Positions 1-12,403 of a DNA stretch of 64,000 bases are shown one piece after another. The notes under the pieces are model-generated. The model searched no databases. It had not been told where the DNA came from and saw only the letters and a program-made list of their open reading frames with translations. The stretch covers positions 60,097,876 through 60,161,875 of the forward strand of contig CM056576.1 in the NCBI GenBank assembly GCA_029721435.1, given 5' to 3'. Each line of letters begins with the position of its first letter. The stretch's first letter is position 1. Source of the DNA: Gymnothorax reevesii (lineage: Eukaryota; Chordata; Actinopteri; Anguilliformes; Muraenidae). The position numbers and the translations under genes were made by a program.

Positions 1-145
1 GAGACCAGAGTACCTGGAGGAAACCCACGCAAAAACGGGGGGAACAAGTAAACTTCACACAGAAAGGCCACAGGCTGGTTTTGAATCCACAATCTTCTTG
101 CTGTGAGGCGGCAATGTTACCAGCTGCGCCACCCTGCTGCCATCC
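1..145 (-). repeat. V-SINE/DANA-type tRNA-derived SINE fragment
   Basis: On the minus strand this reads as a tRNA-like head (GGTGGCGCAGCTGGTAACA, then GCCTCACAGCAAGAAG), followed by the conserved central block of fish V-SINEs (CCTTTCTGTGTGAAGTTT, then CGTGGGTTTCCTCC). The window edge cuts the 3' half off. The B-box region (GTGGATTCAAAACC) is mutated, so the copy is old. It lies in wdr26 intron 5. Confidence 0.85.
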
Positions 146-1398
146 ATTAACAAAGAACTGAATTTGAAGTTTGACGAGAAGCCCCAAATTCTCCTTTGAC
201 TACCTTGAAAACCAAATGCAATATACTGCCATCTATCAAACCAACCCCAATATCTCATGGACAGACTTGGAAAAACTACATTACAAAAACATCTAATTGT
301 AAGATTTACCTTTCCCTCCAACATAACTATCAAACAACAACCCTGTTTCTCAAGCACCGTAATCTCCACAACTCTGACAGCCTGGTGGAGAGTTAATATT
401 TTCTAAAACTACTGCAATACCATTTTAATATTCGCAAATATGAAAACCCTGAATTCAAACTCCACTGCAATCCTCTCAACTATCAAACGTGGGCATAAAA
501 AGGCATCACACACCTTAACCATCGTTTTCCACAACAATAAAATTTATAGATTTCAAAAAGCTTATCCAGAAGCACAGACTTGAGGGGATACCAGTTTCTA
601 GAATACCTACAACTCAAATCCATAACAGGATCCAAAATGAACACAACTGATAACTCACTAAAACAACCTAAAGTAATTAATGACATAACTCAATACAAAA
701 CTCAAAATAAACTAACCACCAAACGACAGGCTTTTCTTACCACCGATAACTCCAGAAAAGTACTATCAGCTCACTGGAGCACTGATCTACCCATCTCTCC
801 CTCAAACTGACGTCTGGACAGAAATAAATACTTTTGTAAATAAATATATTCTTCCTATGACACTATGGAAACCAGTACAAACCTTTAGCGAATTCAATAC
901 AAAATTATGCACAGAACACATATTGTTCAATAAAAAATTTACAAAATGGGATTGGCAAATACAGACATGTTCAGAATGCACAATAGGTACAGCAATCATC
1001 TTGAAGCAGTCTGGGCTTGTCAACCAGCCCAATCTTTCTGGAACCCCTTAACTCAAACATTTTCCACTATCTTGGACTGTAGCATTCCTGCATCACCAAA
1101 ACTCTGTCACCTAGGAGCCACTTCAGTCACCAAACAAACAATATACCAAACAATAACACCAATATACCAAACAAATACAAAACAGCCTGCTCTTCCCTCT
1201 TCCTGTTGCCAAGAATATTCTCAAACTGGAAATTATAAACTCAATAATTACCAAATATTGGACTAATTTCTTTCAGAGTACATATCCATGGATAAAAATC
1301 ACTGCTTATAATAACAGTTAAATGGCAATTTTCACTCAAAGACGGACCCAATTTTTGTCCTAAATGGGACTGACCAAGTGCCATGCCCATTCCTATAC
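146..1398. other. AT-rich part of wdr26 intron 5, nothing recognised
   Basis: Short open frames occur on both strands, but none has a recognisable motif or good composition. I see no terminal repeats, target-site duplications or exon-like splice pairs. Confidence 0.5.
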
Positions 1399-1680
1399 AG
1401 ACACACACACACACACCCACACACACACACACGCAATCTCCAATGTATTCACATGCATATATAAAGACACACACAACAATCGCACCCAAACACATTCACA
1501 AACGCGAGAACACCTGCCCATTCACGCTCTCCTCTGTACACCAACACACTCCTACTCACACAAACAGAAAAAAAAAAAAAATCAAATCATTAAGTCAAAT
1601 TTTTTGTTACACACATACAGGCAAATTTTTGCATCTCTCAAGTAAACACACATACACATGCATGCACACACGGACACTTT
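1399..1680. repeat. CA-rich microsatellite and flank
   Basis: An interrupted (CA)n tract runs from 1399 to 1433, followed by about 250 bases of imperfect CACA/CACAT words and a 13-A run near 1568. The Thr/His-rich frames across it are repeat artefacts. Confidence 0.85.
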
Positions 1681-1954
1681 GTTTTGTTGTCCTCAGTCTT
1701 GTTTTGTCCTTCTCTTTATCTGCGAAGCTTCACCACAATATTTAGATTTTTACAATCATGATTAAAAATAAAGCTGACTGTAGAAGTGGGGTGGTGGAGG
1801 GGGGAAAAAGGTACTGCACACAACATGTGATTACAACATCGATTAAATAATTGACTATCCCCATTCCTAGTCAGGGGGCGGGTGTACGCGTGTGTGTGTG
1901 TTCGCGCGTGTGCATGCCTGCACATATTCATGTCCATGCGTGCTATTAACTCAC

Positions 1955-2052
1955 TCTGCAATTTGTCAAGCAATTTGCAGCGGGAACCAGACCCCTTGCC
2001 CTCCCACTCGGCTTTAGCTCGCAGGTCCTCTGCATGGCTGCACATCAGGTAC
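1955..2052 (-). CDS. wdr26: wdr26 coding exon 5 (CTLH domain continuation)
   Basis: This 98-nt exon is preceded on the minus strand by a pyrimidine-rich CTCCTCAG acceptor and followed by a GTGAGT donor. It completes a split Gly codon from exon 4 (GG|G), encodes 32 residues beginning [20 protein letters not shown] and ending KLLDKLQ, and leaves one base (A) for the next exon. It matches vertebrate WDR26 just after the CTLH core, with a GSGSRCK variation where mammals have another short Ser-rich stretch. The WD40 propeller exons must lie beyond base 1 of this window. Intron 5 starts at 1954. Confidence 0.96.
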
Positions 2053-2375
2053 CTGAGGAGACGAACAGATTACAAACAAGCAAATCACAAATGACAACAG
2101 AATGATGGCCAATCAGTGAGATGTGTCAAACAGTAGTGGGGCAAATCGAACTTTGGTAACGACAAAATATTGATATCAAATAGGGGCATTCCATGGTATT
2201 CATTTTGTTACAGTCAAGGACATTTACAGAAGTAATACCATTGCAGGTACTCATGTGTTCGTCCCCTGGATTGTTTGAATGGCACAATTTGAAGAACTCT
2301 GGGAGTACGTCAGGTGATATAAAAATGAATGTCATTGACGGTAATTCATGCACTAAACTACTTAAAAGAAAAACT

Positions 2376-3647
2376 GTTACGGACAGGACATTTTTCAACA
2401 TGTTTTTTTTTTTTGTAAAGTGGTTAAATCCAAAGTTCTCTTAATTTAGGTGATATTCTTCGAATTCAGCCATCCAGTACTGCACCGTTATGTCGGTTAT
2501 GTCATATCTACACGCATGTACAAAATTGTTGTACAACATAAATGCAGGCATCCAAGTCCAATGCCTGGCATGACTAATTTGAAAAATGTAACAATCGACA
2601 GCAGTTAATAATTGCCACAAGAAGTCAAAGACAAGCAGGTGACTGCAAACATTTATCACTTCATGACAGAAAACGGCAAGGGAGCAATGGTTACCCTGTT
2701 GGTACCCTGACATACAAATGCTTCCAAATTGTATAGATAACAGAACAAATCTCATTCTCATATTCATACTATCCGGAGAACATTTTACACTAGCCAGGTT
2801 TTTACTCTAACTGAACTTAATTAGATTAACATAGCACAAAACTGGTTTGACTCAACCATTTGCTTGTCAAATAAATTTGTCATGATGTGCCAATTAGTTT
2901 TCACCAGTTAGGAGCCAACTACATCTTTAATTTGATTGGTTACATTGTTGCATGTCAAAGTAAACTGTCAGTCTCAGTTGACACCGACTACAACAGGTAT
3001 GCTAGTTTGGTGGCTCTATTAATTGTATCCCAAAAAGAAAATCCTGCAATGATGTCTGTTGGTGTTAAAATGAAGTTTTTTTAGCAACTTATCCTAGAAA
3101 AGATTATGTATCTTAGCCTTGAGGACCAGCTATTGCAGACAATTTGGGGAGAAACTTATGGACGGTACAGGGCCAGGGGGATGTAGCATGCATTTTTCAT
3201 GCATTTAAATAATTTCAAAAAATAGTGACTTCAGGTGATAATATTAGGTCCATAAAGAAGTTGCAAACACCCCACACATGAAAGGTAAAGGTAACAAAAA
3301 AAAAAACCATGTTAATGATGATATTATCATTTTTTGTACTGAAAGTTTCCTGTCCGGAACACTTGTCACTTCCTGTCATGGGTGTGATCCAATTTTTTTG
3401 ACGTAGGGTTTTTATGAAGAGTTTAGACCTCTAAGAGGAAAATAATTCAGACTTTCGGAATCCAGCTTTTGTGGTAACAATTAAAACTTCTCTACCAAAA
3501 ATATTACGGACAGGACACATGGGGTGACGTGCAAATCTTGTTGTGTTGGCTTTTCACTAAAAAATCTGAGTTGCAGCCCTTTGGAAAGTTTGCCAAAGAA
3601 TATCTTATTTTGGTGACAATTGAAATGAAATATTGTCCTGTCCGTAG
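2376..3647. mobile_element. Inverted-repeat DNA element with TTACGGACAGGACA ends
   Basis: TTACGGACAGGACA at 2377-2390 is matched by an inverted copy, TGTCCTGTCCGTA, at 3634-3646. Two more copies lie inside: an inverted TCCTGTCCGG at 3348 and a direct TTACGGACAGGACA near 3504. The interior is AT-rich with no transposase frame, so this is a non-autonomous element or a fused pair of elements. The class is unknown and no clear target duplication was found. It occupies most of wdr26 intron 4. Confidence 0.5.
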
Positions 3648-3951
3648 TTCAAAAACCCACTGCTTACAGATGAATTGCTAATTTGCACAAGGAGTGCAAT
3701 GATCGATGAAGCCAAAATACATTTTTTCAGAAACCTTTGGACATCAACTGAAATATCCACCGGTACTTCATAAAAACCTGGGGGAAAAAAAATCCTGGAG
3801 CCATGTTGCAAATACCACGTAATGCCCCAAAAATGAACAAAAATGAAATTCATACAGTAACCCCAATAAACATTTCTTCCTCATCGTGAATTACAAAGTG
3901 TTCCTGCAAAAATGAATGAGCTTTGTCCCAAGAAAAGGCCATACTTTCTCA

Positions 3952-4371
<420 letters not shown>

Positions 4372-4559
4372 CTAAAAGATAAAGAATAAAGAGCTGACAG
4401 ATTAATGAAATGGGGCCCACCCACATCTAAGTCAAGAAAAAACAAAGTTTCTTCACAGTAAAGCAAAAAAATAGACATTCTACAAGCACCAAAGGAGAAA
4501 ATAGAAACTCACAAACCATTAAAAATATATCCAAGGGTCCTATATCTTTTCAGCAAGCA

Positions 4560-4910
4560 ATCTTATAGTGACGTTACAAGTTATGAGAAATTTCTTGAAA
4601 AGTTTGACCTTCAAATCATCGAAGGTCAATGTCAAGGTCACTAAATGAAAGTTCACATGCAATTATAAGATCTCCTAAATGTCTGTAATATAATCCTAAG
4701 CTCTGAAGCAGTTTTGGTGATTCAAGTAATTGAAAACTCATTATGTGAATTGTGAACTTTAAAAAGTCACAGAAGGTCAAGTTAAGGACACTAATTGGAC
4801 TTTAAATACAACTTTCTATATGTCTCTAATTCAATCCTTGACTCTCTCAGTGATACAATTCATTGTAATTTCACTATGTCAAGTTTGACCTTCGAAGGTC
4901 ACCGACACCC
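4560..4910. repeat. Degenerate GGTCAAGGTCA-type core repeats
   Basis: About two to three diverged units of roughly 140 bp contain AAGGTCAATGTCAAGGTCAC, CAGAAGGTCAAGTTAAGG and GTTTGACCTTCGAAGGTCAC. ATGTCTGTAAT near 4679 recurs as ATGTCTCTAAT near 4818. They look like decayed core units of the structured element group found at 5.2-20.7 kb, without recognisable ends. Confidence 0.5.
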
Positions 4911-5210
4911 AACGTTTAAGTACAGCGCCCCAACTAGACCTAATCAGTATAGTGCTCGCACTGTAAATTGAGGATACCAAGCTGAGTTGATTGCCATATA
5001 TAGAAAAAAATTTATTCCGCAGTTTTTGAGAAACAATTTTTTGAAATTTCCATTTCCTCAGTGTAAACTTCGAACATTGGAGCCAAAATTTCAAGGGCCC
5101 ATTAAATGGACAAAAATTATTCTGTCAAAAATAAAAATAAAATCTGGAGATATGTAGCATGTTATGGCAAATTTACAGGAGAATTAATCAGGCAAAAAAA
5201 AAAAAAAAAA

Positions 5211-6016
5211 AAGAGTTGTCAGAAAGACAACAAAGGTCGCCGGGGGGCAAGGTTAAAGTTTTTCTGCACGCGGACAGATGCAGACGCGGACGCCAGGGGT
5301 ACGACAATAGCTCTCCGGACGTTATTCGTCCCGGCGAGCTAAAAAGGTCAGGTAAAGGTCATGGTCAAGGTCACCAGGTCAAAATATCGGCATCAGTACG
5401 TAGGTCTTGCACCAAGGAGTATACATGCAAAGTATGAAAGCCCTATCTCTCACGGATTAAAAGTTATCGACAAGGTTAAAGCTTTTGTTATGGGCAAAGT
5501 TAAAGTTTTTTAAAGGTTGGGTAAAGGTCAAGGTCAACGTCATCAGGTCAAACTTCGGCATCAGTAGGTAGGTCTTGCACCAAGGAGTATACATGCAAAG
5601 TATGAAAGCCCTGTCTCTCACGGCTCAAAAGTCATGGGCAAGGTTAAAGTTTTCTAAAGGTGGGTCAAAGGTCAAGGTCAAGGTCACGAGGTCAGAAATT
5701 TTGGCATCGGTAGGTAGGTCTGGCATCAAGGAGTACACATGCAAAGTATGAAAGCCCCATCTCTCACGGTTCAAAAGTTATGGGCAAGGTTAAAGTTTTT
5801 GAAAGGTCGGTCAAAGGACAAGGTCAAGGTCACGAGGTCAGAAATTTTGGCATTGGTAGGTAGGTTTGGCATCAAGGAGTACACATGCAAAGTATGAAAG
5901 CCCTATCTCACACGGTTCAAAAGTTATGGGCAAGGTTAAAGTTTTTCTGCACGCGGACGGACGCGGACGCCGGGGGTACGACAATAGCTCTCCAGACATT
6001 CATCCCGGCGAGCTAA
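5211..6016 (+). mobile_element. Structured repeat element, family A, with tandem cores
   Basis: The 5' end is AAGAG plus a perfect hairpin (GTTGTC, loop AGAAA, GACAAC; 5215-5231) and a TCGCCGGGG box. A complete 3' cassette follows at once and ends CCCGGCGAGCTAAAA near 5345. Then come about four tandem core units (spacing 168, 146 and 146 bp, measured on the ATGCAAAGTATGAAAGCCC word) containing GGTCAAGGTCA, and a second 3' cassette (CTGCACGCGGACGGACGCGG through CCCGGCGAGCT) ending near 6013. There is no protein-coding capacity. It lies in wdr26 intron 3, after a long A run. Confidence 0.75.
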
Positions 6017-7023
6017 AAAAAGAAAAAAAATGTTCAGGGCGATGGAAGACTGACGACGGACACCAAACCATGACAATAGCTCATCAGCCTATGGTGCCAG
6101 AAAGCTAAAAAGGAATTGCACTTATAACATGAATCTGAATATGACTGTTATGAAGCCAGTAGAAATGCATATGCGTATAAATGAGCATAGAAGTGTGGGT
6201 CCATGGCAAATAAGGAGAGCAAATGGCCAAAAAAAAAAAAAAAACTAGAAGGGTTTATCTCCTCCAAGGCAAAATTCAGTTTCACCTAGTGTTGGCGCTA
6301 CAACAATAGATGCAGAAAATAAACAGCCAAATTACAATAGTCTCCAGAAATGTTAACAGCAAATTTTACCAAGTTTCCATTAGAACCGTTCAAAAAAGTC
6401 AATTTTCGCCAAAAGATGATGCTATAGGAATGGTCATAGTGTCACCAAACCAATTTGATTACTCCACATATAAAGTTGTTCACAACAAACTTGATTCCAA
6501 TTAAAACAGTTTCAGTTATTGCATTTGGAAATGTATAAGTTGAATGCCTTCTCAAAACTGGAAAATAAAATTTTTGAACCTTAAAGCTTTGAAGGGTTGA
6601 AAATTAGTGTTTTCCAGAATTAGTGTTTTCTACAACCCCGATTCCGAAATACTTCGGACGAAGTGTAAATTGTGAATAAAATCAAATTGCAATTGCTGTC
6701 AGATCACATGAGCCAATATGTCATTTACAATAGAGCATTTCAAATGTTGAAACTGAGACATTTTACATTTTCATCCACAAAGAGCTTATTTCAAATTTTC
6801 TGGCTGCAACAGGTCTCAAAAAAGTTAGGACACAGGCAAAAAAGGGCTGAAAAAGCAATTAATATGTAAGAGAATCAAATGACAGAAAATTTAGCATGTA
6901 ATTAAGTTAACTGGCATCAGCTGTGTAACATGATTGGCTATAAAAGAGATGTCTTTGAGAGGCTGAATCTCTCAGAAGTAAAGATGGCCAGAGGCTCTCC
7001 AACCTGTGAAGGCTTGCATAAAA

Positions 7024-7503
7024 AACAAGAGCACCGACAACGGTGCATAATACGCCCGTCATGAACATGGATCAGGAAGTGGACAGACAACATGATACCA
7101 ATATCCAACAGACAACAGCGCCATGTGACCTTTGACCTATTTCCGTGACCTTGACCTTGGAGGGAGGGCCATAAACATGGTACGCGACACTCCGCTCAGT
7201 GATGGTACACGTGTGTGTGAAATGTCATGGATGTATCTCAAGCTGTTGTGAAGTTATGCTCCGGACAAGCCCCATCTGGGCCCCATGTGACGCCAGTGAC
7301 CTTGACCTTGACCGGGTGAACGAAATCATGGTGCGCGACACAGCGCCTGGTGATGGTGCACGTGTATGTGAAGTATCACGAATGTAGCTCAAGCGGCTCA
7401 GGAGTTATGCCCCGGACAAGAAATTGCTAACAGACAACAGACAGACAGACGGACGGACGGGGGTGATGACATAATACGTCCCATCTTAAGACGGGCGTAT
7501 AAA
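7024..7503 (+). mobile_element. Structured repeat element, TACGCCCGTC family, inserted in Tc1
   Basis: AACAAGAG at 7024 is followed by a perfect hairpin (GCACCG, loop ACAA, CGGTGC; 7031-7046) and the box TACGCCCGTC (7051-7060). Two core units of about 150 bp follow, each with GACCTTGACCTT and a GGTRCGCGACAC word, then (GGAC)n at about 7450. The exact reverse complement of the box, GACGGGCGTA, is at 7490-7499. The A-rich flanks match the interrupted Tc1 sequence, so the insertion point is defined within a few A bases. Confidence 0.8.
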
Positions 7504-8065
7504 AATGTAGAATATTTTAAAAACAATGTTCCTCAATATCAAATAGCAAAGACTTTGAAGGTCGCCTCGTCTACAGTGCATAACATCATCGAAGGATTCA
7601 GAGAAACTGGGAAAAAAAATAAATTAAAAAAAAAAAAATCACACTGCGTGAGGGAGAAGGCCAAAGATCTTTACTGGAGGCCCTTGATCTTTGGGCCCTC
7701 AAACGCCACTGCATCACTCAGCAGCATGATTCTTTCATTGACCTTACTAAATGGGCCCAGGAATACTTCAAGAAAGCACTGTCTGTAAATACAGTCAAAC
7801 ACTCCATCCAGAGATGCCACCTAAAACACTATCATGCAAAAAGGAAGCCATTGTTGAGCATGATCCAGAAGCGCTGTCGTGTTCTCTGGGCCAAGGCTCA
7901 AGGCTCAGTGGTAAAGTGTCCTGTGGTCAATCATGGGCATTGTGTCCTCCGGGCTGAAGAGGAGAAAGATCACCCTTCCTGTTTTCAGCGTTCAGTTCAA
8001 AAGCCAGCATCTCTGATGGTATGGTGCTGCATTGGTGCATATGTTGTGGGACATTTGCATGTTTT

Positions 8066-8202
8066 AACAAGCTGTGTTCGTGGAACACTGATGCCCCCGA
8101 AGGCAGGTTAAAGTATTGCAGGTTAAAGTCCCCCCCCGCAGACAAACGGACGGACGGACGGAAACAGACGGACAGGTAAAAAACTGTATGCCCCCGAATC
8201 GA
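8066..8202 (+). mobile_element. Short structured repeat element, ATGCCCCCGA family
   Basis: AACAAGCT is followed by a perfect hairpin (GTGTTC, loop GTG, GAACAC; 8074-8088), the box ATGCCCCCGAA (about 8091), no full core, a (GGAC)n tract at 8145-8165, and a terminal ATGCCCCCGAATCG near 8190. The flanking Tc1 sequence resumes with AAAAAGCGCCATGAATGC, as in the copy at 44.6 kb. The closing half of the 3' stem appears to be lost. Confidence 0.65.
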
Positions 8203-8589
8203 AAAAGCGCCATGAATGCTGAAAGGTATATAAAGGTTTTAGAGCAACATATGCTCCCCTCCAGATGACATCTATTCCAGGGAAGGCCTTGTGCATTTCA
8301 GCAGGAAAAATGCATTACCACATACTGCAGCTGTTACAACAGCATGGCTTCGTAGTAGAAGAGTCCGTGCGTTGAACTGGCCTGCCTGCAGTCCTGATCT
8401 TTCACCGATTGAAAACATTTGGTGCATAATTAAATGAAAATTCTGTCAAAGGAGACCCATACGGCCGCCCCCCCCAAGCCCTGACATAATGAGAAACATA
8501 GATCGCAATGCTAAAATACGGTCAGCCGTATGGGAATAAGACAAGGATTTACAACATATTAAGGGTTTTTATAATGTATGCCTTCGTAA

Positions 8590-9450
8590 CACAATGTGTT
8601 TAATACTTTCGGGCTTGAGAGAAGTTTCAAGAGTATTACCCATCTTCGAACTTGTCCATCTTACCCATCTTTGAACTTGTCCAAAGTATATGTCCCAAGA
8701 ACAGTCCCCATGAATTTTATTACCCTGACATTAATAGGAAAGGAGTTACTGCCTCCTGTTATGGCCCCAATTTGTTATTACATTTATAACACAACAGCAA
8801 CAGCAAGGGATGACAAACAGTTTAAACAACTAAAACACATTTAATTTTTAACAAAGACAAAGACTAATAACAACCTACAACTAAAGACCAAGATTGATAA
8901 ATAAGAAAAAACAGAAATAATTACAGTCCCTTTTTGGTGGGGTGGCTTGGTGATGTCCTGGATGAAGAAAATGCTCAAACACAGGCAAAGAAATCCACAA
9001 AAGAAACGTCACAGGTCTTGAACAGAATGGCAGGTCTGGTCATCTTCTTGCAATTTCTCCTTCTACTTTACTGTCTCAATTCTTTTCCTTATATACTCTT
9101 TTGCAGACCCCACCCACATTTAGACCTCTTTTTTTTTAATTTTCTGAGACTTGCCCCAGACATGTCCAGGACATGTCTAAACATGACTCCAGTCTGAGCT
9201 TAACAAAAAAAAAAGGTAAATACTGCCATCTAGTGGCCTATATTCACATTACACTACACAGATTGTAAATTAGTAAGGGGCGCTATTTCGCCTTGCCACG
9301 CCAAAGGTTACCCATCTTCGAGCTTTTCCAAGCAATATGTCCCAAGAACATTCTCTGTCAATTTCATGACCCCGAGAGCAATAGGAAAGGAGCCATTGTC
9401 TACAAACAGACAGACAGGCAGACGGACAGACTGATGCAAGCTTTTCGCAA
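8590..9450. repeat. Two related repeat cores (CCCATCTTCGA type)
   Basis: A unit containing TTACCCATCTTCGAACTTGTCCA...ATGTCCCAAGAACA...AATAGGAAAGGAG lies at 8630-8760 and again at 9308-9400. The second copy is followed by an (ACAG/ACGG)n tract at 9405-9430, as in the other structured elements. The intervening 8780-9230 is AT-rich with no recognised feature. Confidence 0.55.
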
Positions 9451-9994
9451 TATCCGATGGGCCATTTCTGGCCTGGGGTAATAATCGGACACAAACAATA
9501 GAAATCCCCTGTGCGTTTAAATGACTATACACCCCCTAGCAAAGCTATGATAAGCAGCTTAATTTCCCCCTCTTCAGAAGCCCTTATAGAGGATGGATGA
9601 CTTGCATATTCTTTAAATTTGATATCATACACCATAAGCACTCCTGCAACCCGCAACAGCAAAAAAATTTAAATTAAATTAAAAATAAAAATTGCGGTGA
9701 TGACGATAATCAGCTGAGCACTACGGTAGGCATCACATGACTGCAGGATAGCGGTCATGCATTTATTATCACAGCCCTAGTTGGCAACATTAGACCCATG
9801 AATTATTTATAATGAGGTCTAGGTATTCATTGCACTGAATGAATTTGAAGCATTTAACAGGTTCAAACAGCACTGTCATTTAAATGCTCATAGGATTCAT
9901 CAGTATTCTGTCAAATTACACTGTAAAAACAACAGAAAATAGGCAAACATGAAACTTGTTCACTGCTGGTAATAAATTTCATAATGCTTTGAAT

Positions 9995-10451
9995 TAGAGG
10001 TGGGACGCGATAAAAAAAAAAAATTAATTAATTAGAGGCATTGTAATTAAATAATCTTGATTAATCGCATTTTTATCAAATACCAATTTTTGACAAAATA
10101 AGCAAAGTTTTTCGATTCAAATACATTTTGGTTGAGGACTGAATCAACGAATAGACATACGTGAACTTAAACAGCAAAAATGTTTATTTTTCATTTATCA
10201 GAGCATTTTTCATCTGAGTACTACATTCACTGATGAACTATAGCTATATAGCAACTATAGCTTTTTTGTCCAACATTTTAAGACTTTAGTTGTATAACCG
10301 CCACCTACTGGGCTAAAGTGTGTGCATTGTGTCACCAGTGTGCCAGAAATGAGGGAACTGAGAAAGGTGCGATTAAATGCGATATATTTTTTGCGCATTA
10401 TTTTTCCTGTAATTAATTCATCGAAATTGACTCGTTAAAGTTCCAGCCCTA
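9995..10451. mobile_element. hAT-type MITE (TAGAGGTGGGACG ends)
   Basis: The left end is TAGAGGTGGGACGCG and the right end ...AACTTTAACGAG-type sequence finishing CCAGCCCTA, imperfect inverted repeats of TAGRGSTGG form. Flanking 8-bp target duplications CTTTGAAT (9987-9994) and CTTTAAAT (10452-10459) differ at one base. There is no transposase. The ends resemble a common fish hAT family with AATTAATT-rich subtermini. Confidence 0.75.
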
Positions 10452-10459
10452 CTTTAAAT

Positions 10460-11503
10460 ACGACATTTTTTCAACATGGCCAATTTATAGCAACCTCAAA
10501 ACAAGAAAGGTGTAGTTGCTATCCTCAATGCAAAGCATACCAGTGCAGACGTCAGTACGAGAATAGTGAAGGGAATTTAGGGCAGAGTTGGAAAGTCAGT
10601 CGCCAAGACTACAATTTCCACATTTCATATTGCTTTTGCAGTCACGACAATCACCATGGCAAGTCACGCAGCGTTCACCTTTCAAAGATTGTTCGAAAGA
10701 ATTTTCGTAAAGGCACACATGTATCATAAATTTGCATCACTGCTTATTTCCTTGCATGCAGCAGGCACAGGGCAGTGTGCAATTTTTTGTGGCTTGCCAT
10801 TTTTGTGTGTGGTAATAACATAAGGGTGCGTCAGCTCTGCACTTTGATTGGTCAATTTGCCTTATACTAGCCTCAACTATAAAAGAAAATTTTTTGACAA
10901 ATATTAATTAATCTTTTGAATAAAAATGTGGGAGGATTTACAGTAAAAACATTTTTTCAATCATATTACACCACTAGATGTTACATATTGTAATACTGTA
11001 AAGTAATCCAATGCAAAGGGTTCATTACTCCAAAGTTGGCATGGCTAAAAAAAAACGGCCTGCACGAACTCCTATTGCATTTACACAGCGCATTTTCAAA
11101 AAAAAAAAAAAAAATTGGACCCGAGAGGCAAAACCCAATTACAAACATGGTATTTAAAAAAAAATTAAGTTCCTGTCACATGAAAACAATATTAAAGTTA
11201 AATATATTTCAGCTATGTGATTTTGTAAAATACTCTCTCAATGTATTCATCTCCATGTCTCAGCCAATTTTATTGTGGATTTGAAAGAGATCATATCAAA
11301 TCACACATTGAAATGTTTAATCAAATACAAAAGTATAAACCTTACCAAAAAAATATTGCTACAAGATACAGACAATTCATTGACTCAATTCACAAGATTT
11401 TCACTCTATTCCATTTGAGAACATCACGTTCATGAGTACAAAGTAAGCCCAGAACTAGTCGCCTCTTTTGTTCAGCTTCTCAGTCAGACCAATTCTGGCT
11501 TAC
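10460..11503. other. wdr26 intron 3, no recognised feature
   Basis: AT-rich sequence with homopolymer A runs near 11100 and no terminal repeats or recognisable reading frames. Confidence 0.4.
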
Positions 11504-11560
11504 CACAATAGCGCTCGGAGAGTGCATCAGTGCCTTCAGCTCGTTGAGGTCACTTTCAGC
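11504..11560 (-). CDS. wdr26: wdr26 coding exon 3 (CTLH domain start)
   Basis: This 57-nt exon begins after a TTTTGACACAG acceptor and ends before a GTAAGC donor. It encodes 19 residues in phase 0, AESDLNELKALMHSPSAIV, matching the WDR26 segment that links LisH to the CTLH core. Both flanking introns are large (intron 2, 21.4 kb; intron 3, 7.1 kb). The exon is small and isolated within transposon-rich sequence, so it is easy to miss. Continuity with exon 2 (WDK|AES) and exon 4 (AIV|RMK) supports the call. Confidence 0.96.
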
Positions 11561-11779
11561 CTGTGTCAAAACAAAGCAATAGAAAATAGTCAGTTCAGCA
11601 TTTTTATTATTACGTGCAGCATGAGTTAAAAAAAAAAACCTAGAACATTTTGGCCAGCCGGTGTCATGAAAGCAAAGCCCAGAATACAGGCGCTGCATGT
11701 CCACAGAGCAGAAAATGCACTGGTATAAAATACAGACACAAGGTGTCAGTAATTTATGCAGTTCATATAATCATGGAAA

Positions 11780-12080
11780 TTCATTTCCAAAAAAGTTGGG
11801 ACAGTAGTGAAAGTGTAAATAAAGAGATCATGTTGTAAAAGTTATCTTTGATCGGTGTTTAGTTCATGTCTCACCATAACAATTGAACAGTTATTTTCTT
11901 AATAATCACACACTCTGAATTTGAAGCTTTCAAAACCTTAGAAAAAAGATGGGACAGGGACAAGGATAATGAAAGAACATGTTCAAAATCGGTGAACTAA
12001 TGTAGCACAGATGATAGCTATGTGTTTGGGAATAACAAACATCCAGGAAAAGTTGTTTATAAACAAGGATTTGTCAAAGC
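11780..12080. repeat. Decayed Tc1-like terminal fragment
   Basis: TTCCAAAAAAGTTGGGACAG followed by GTGTAAATAAA resembles the subterminal part of the Tc1 copies elsewhere in this window (AGTTGGGACAAAGTGTAAA type). The rest, including GATGGGACAGGGACAAGG, fits a decayed 5' region. There is no intact end. Confidence 0.45.
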
Positions 12081-12403
12081 TTTGTGAAAATATATTGATA
12101 AATAAATCAGCAGTTTCAAAACCTGTCAATGTGACAGTGCAAAAAATTTAAGGGATTTTACCCCATACAATGCAAAATATATTATTTGAGGTTTCAGGGA
12201 ATCCAAATAAATCTAGAGGTCTACTTCAATTGTTCAGACGGCATTACATTGAAAAAATACATTTGGGTCACTCCATACAATTTCAATAAGTGGGTCCCGC
12301 ATTACCACTTCAGATTCAGCTGAAAGTTTCAGCTTAGTAACTACAACATATTTAACTCATTCCCTACTGCCAACAGCGCAGCAAATTCTACCATTCCCTA
12401 TGG

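Larger units (their letters stand above)
6634..8470 (+). mobile_element. Tc1-like transposon copy, interrupted
   Basis: The left terminal repeat CAACCCCGATTCCGAAAT starts at 6634 after a TA target. Internal sequence with HTH and catalytic-domain homology runs to CCGATTGAAAACATTTGG near 8410. It is about the same sequence as the copy at 44.0-45.2 kb. It is broken by stops, by two structured-element insertions (7024-7503 and 8066-8202), and by loss of the right terminus near 8470 (CCCCCC-rich junction). The transposase is a pseudogene. It lies in wdr26 intron 3. Confidence 0.85.

Noticed and set aside
1364..1745. Thr/His-rich open frames
   Set aside because: Translation of the CA-rich microsatellite; no coding signal.
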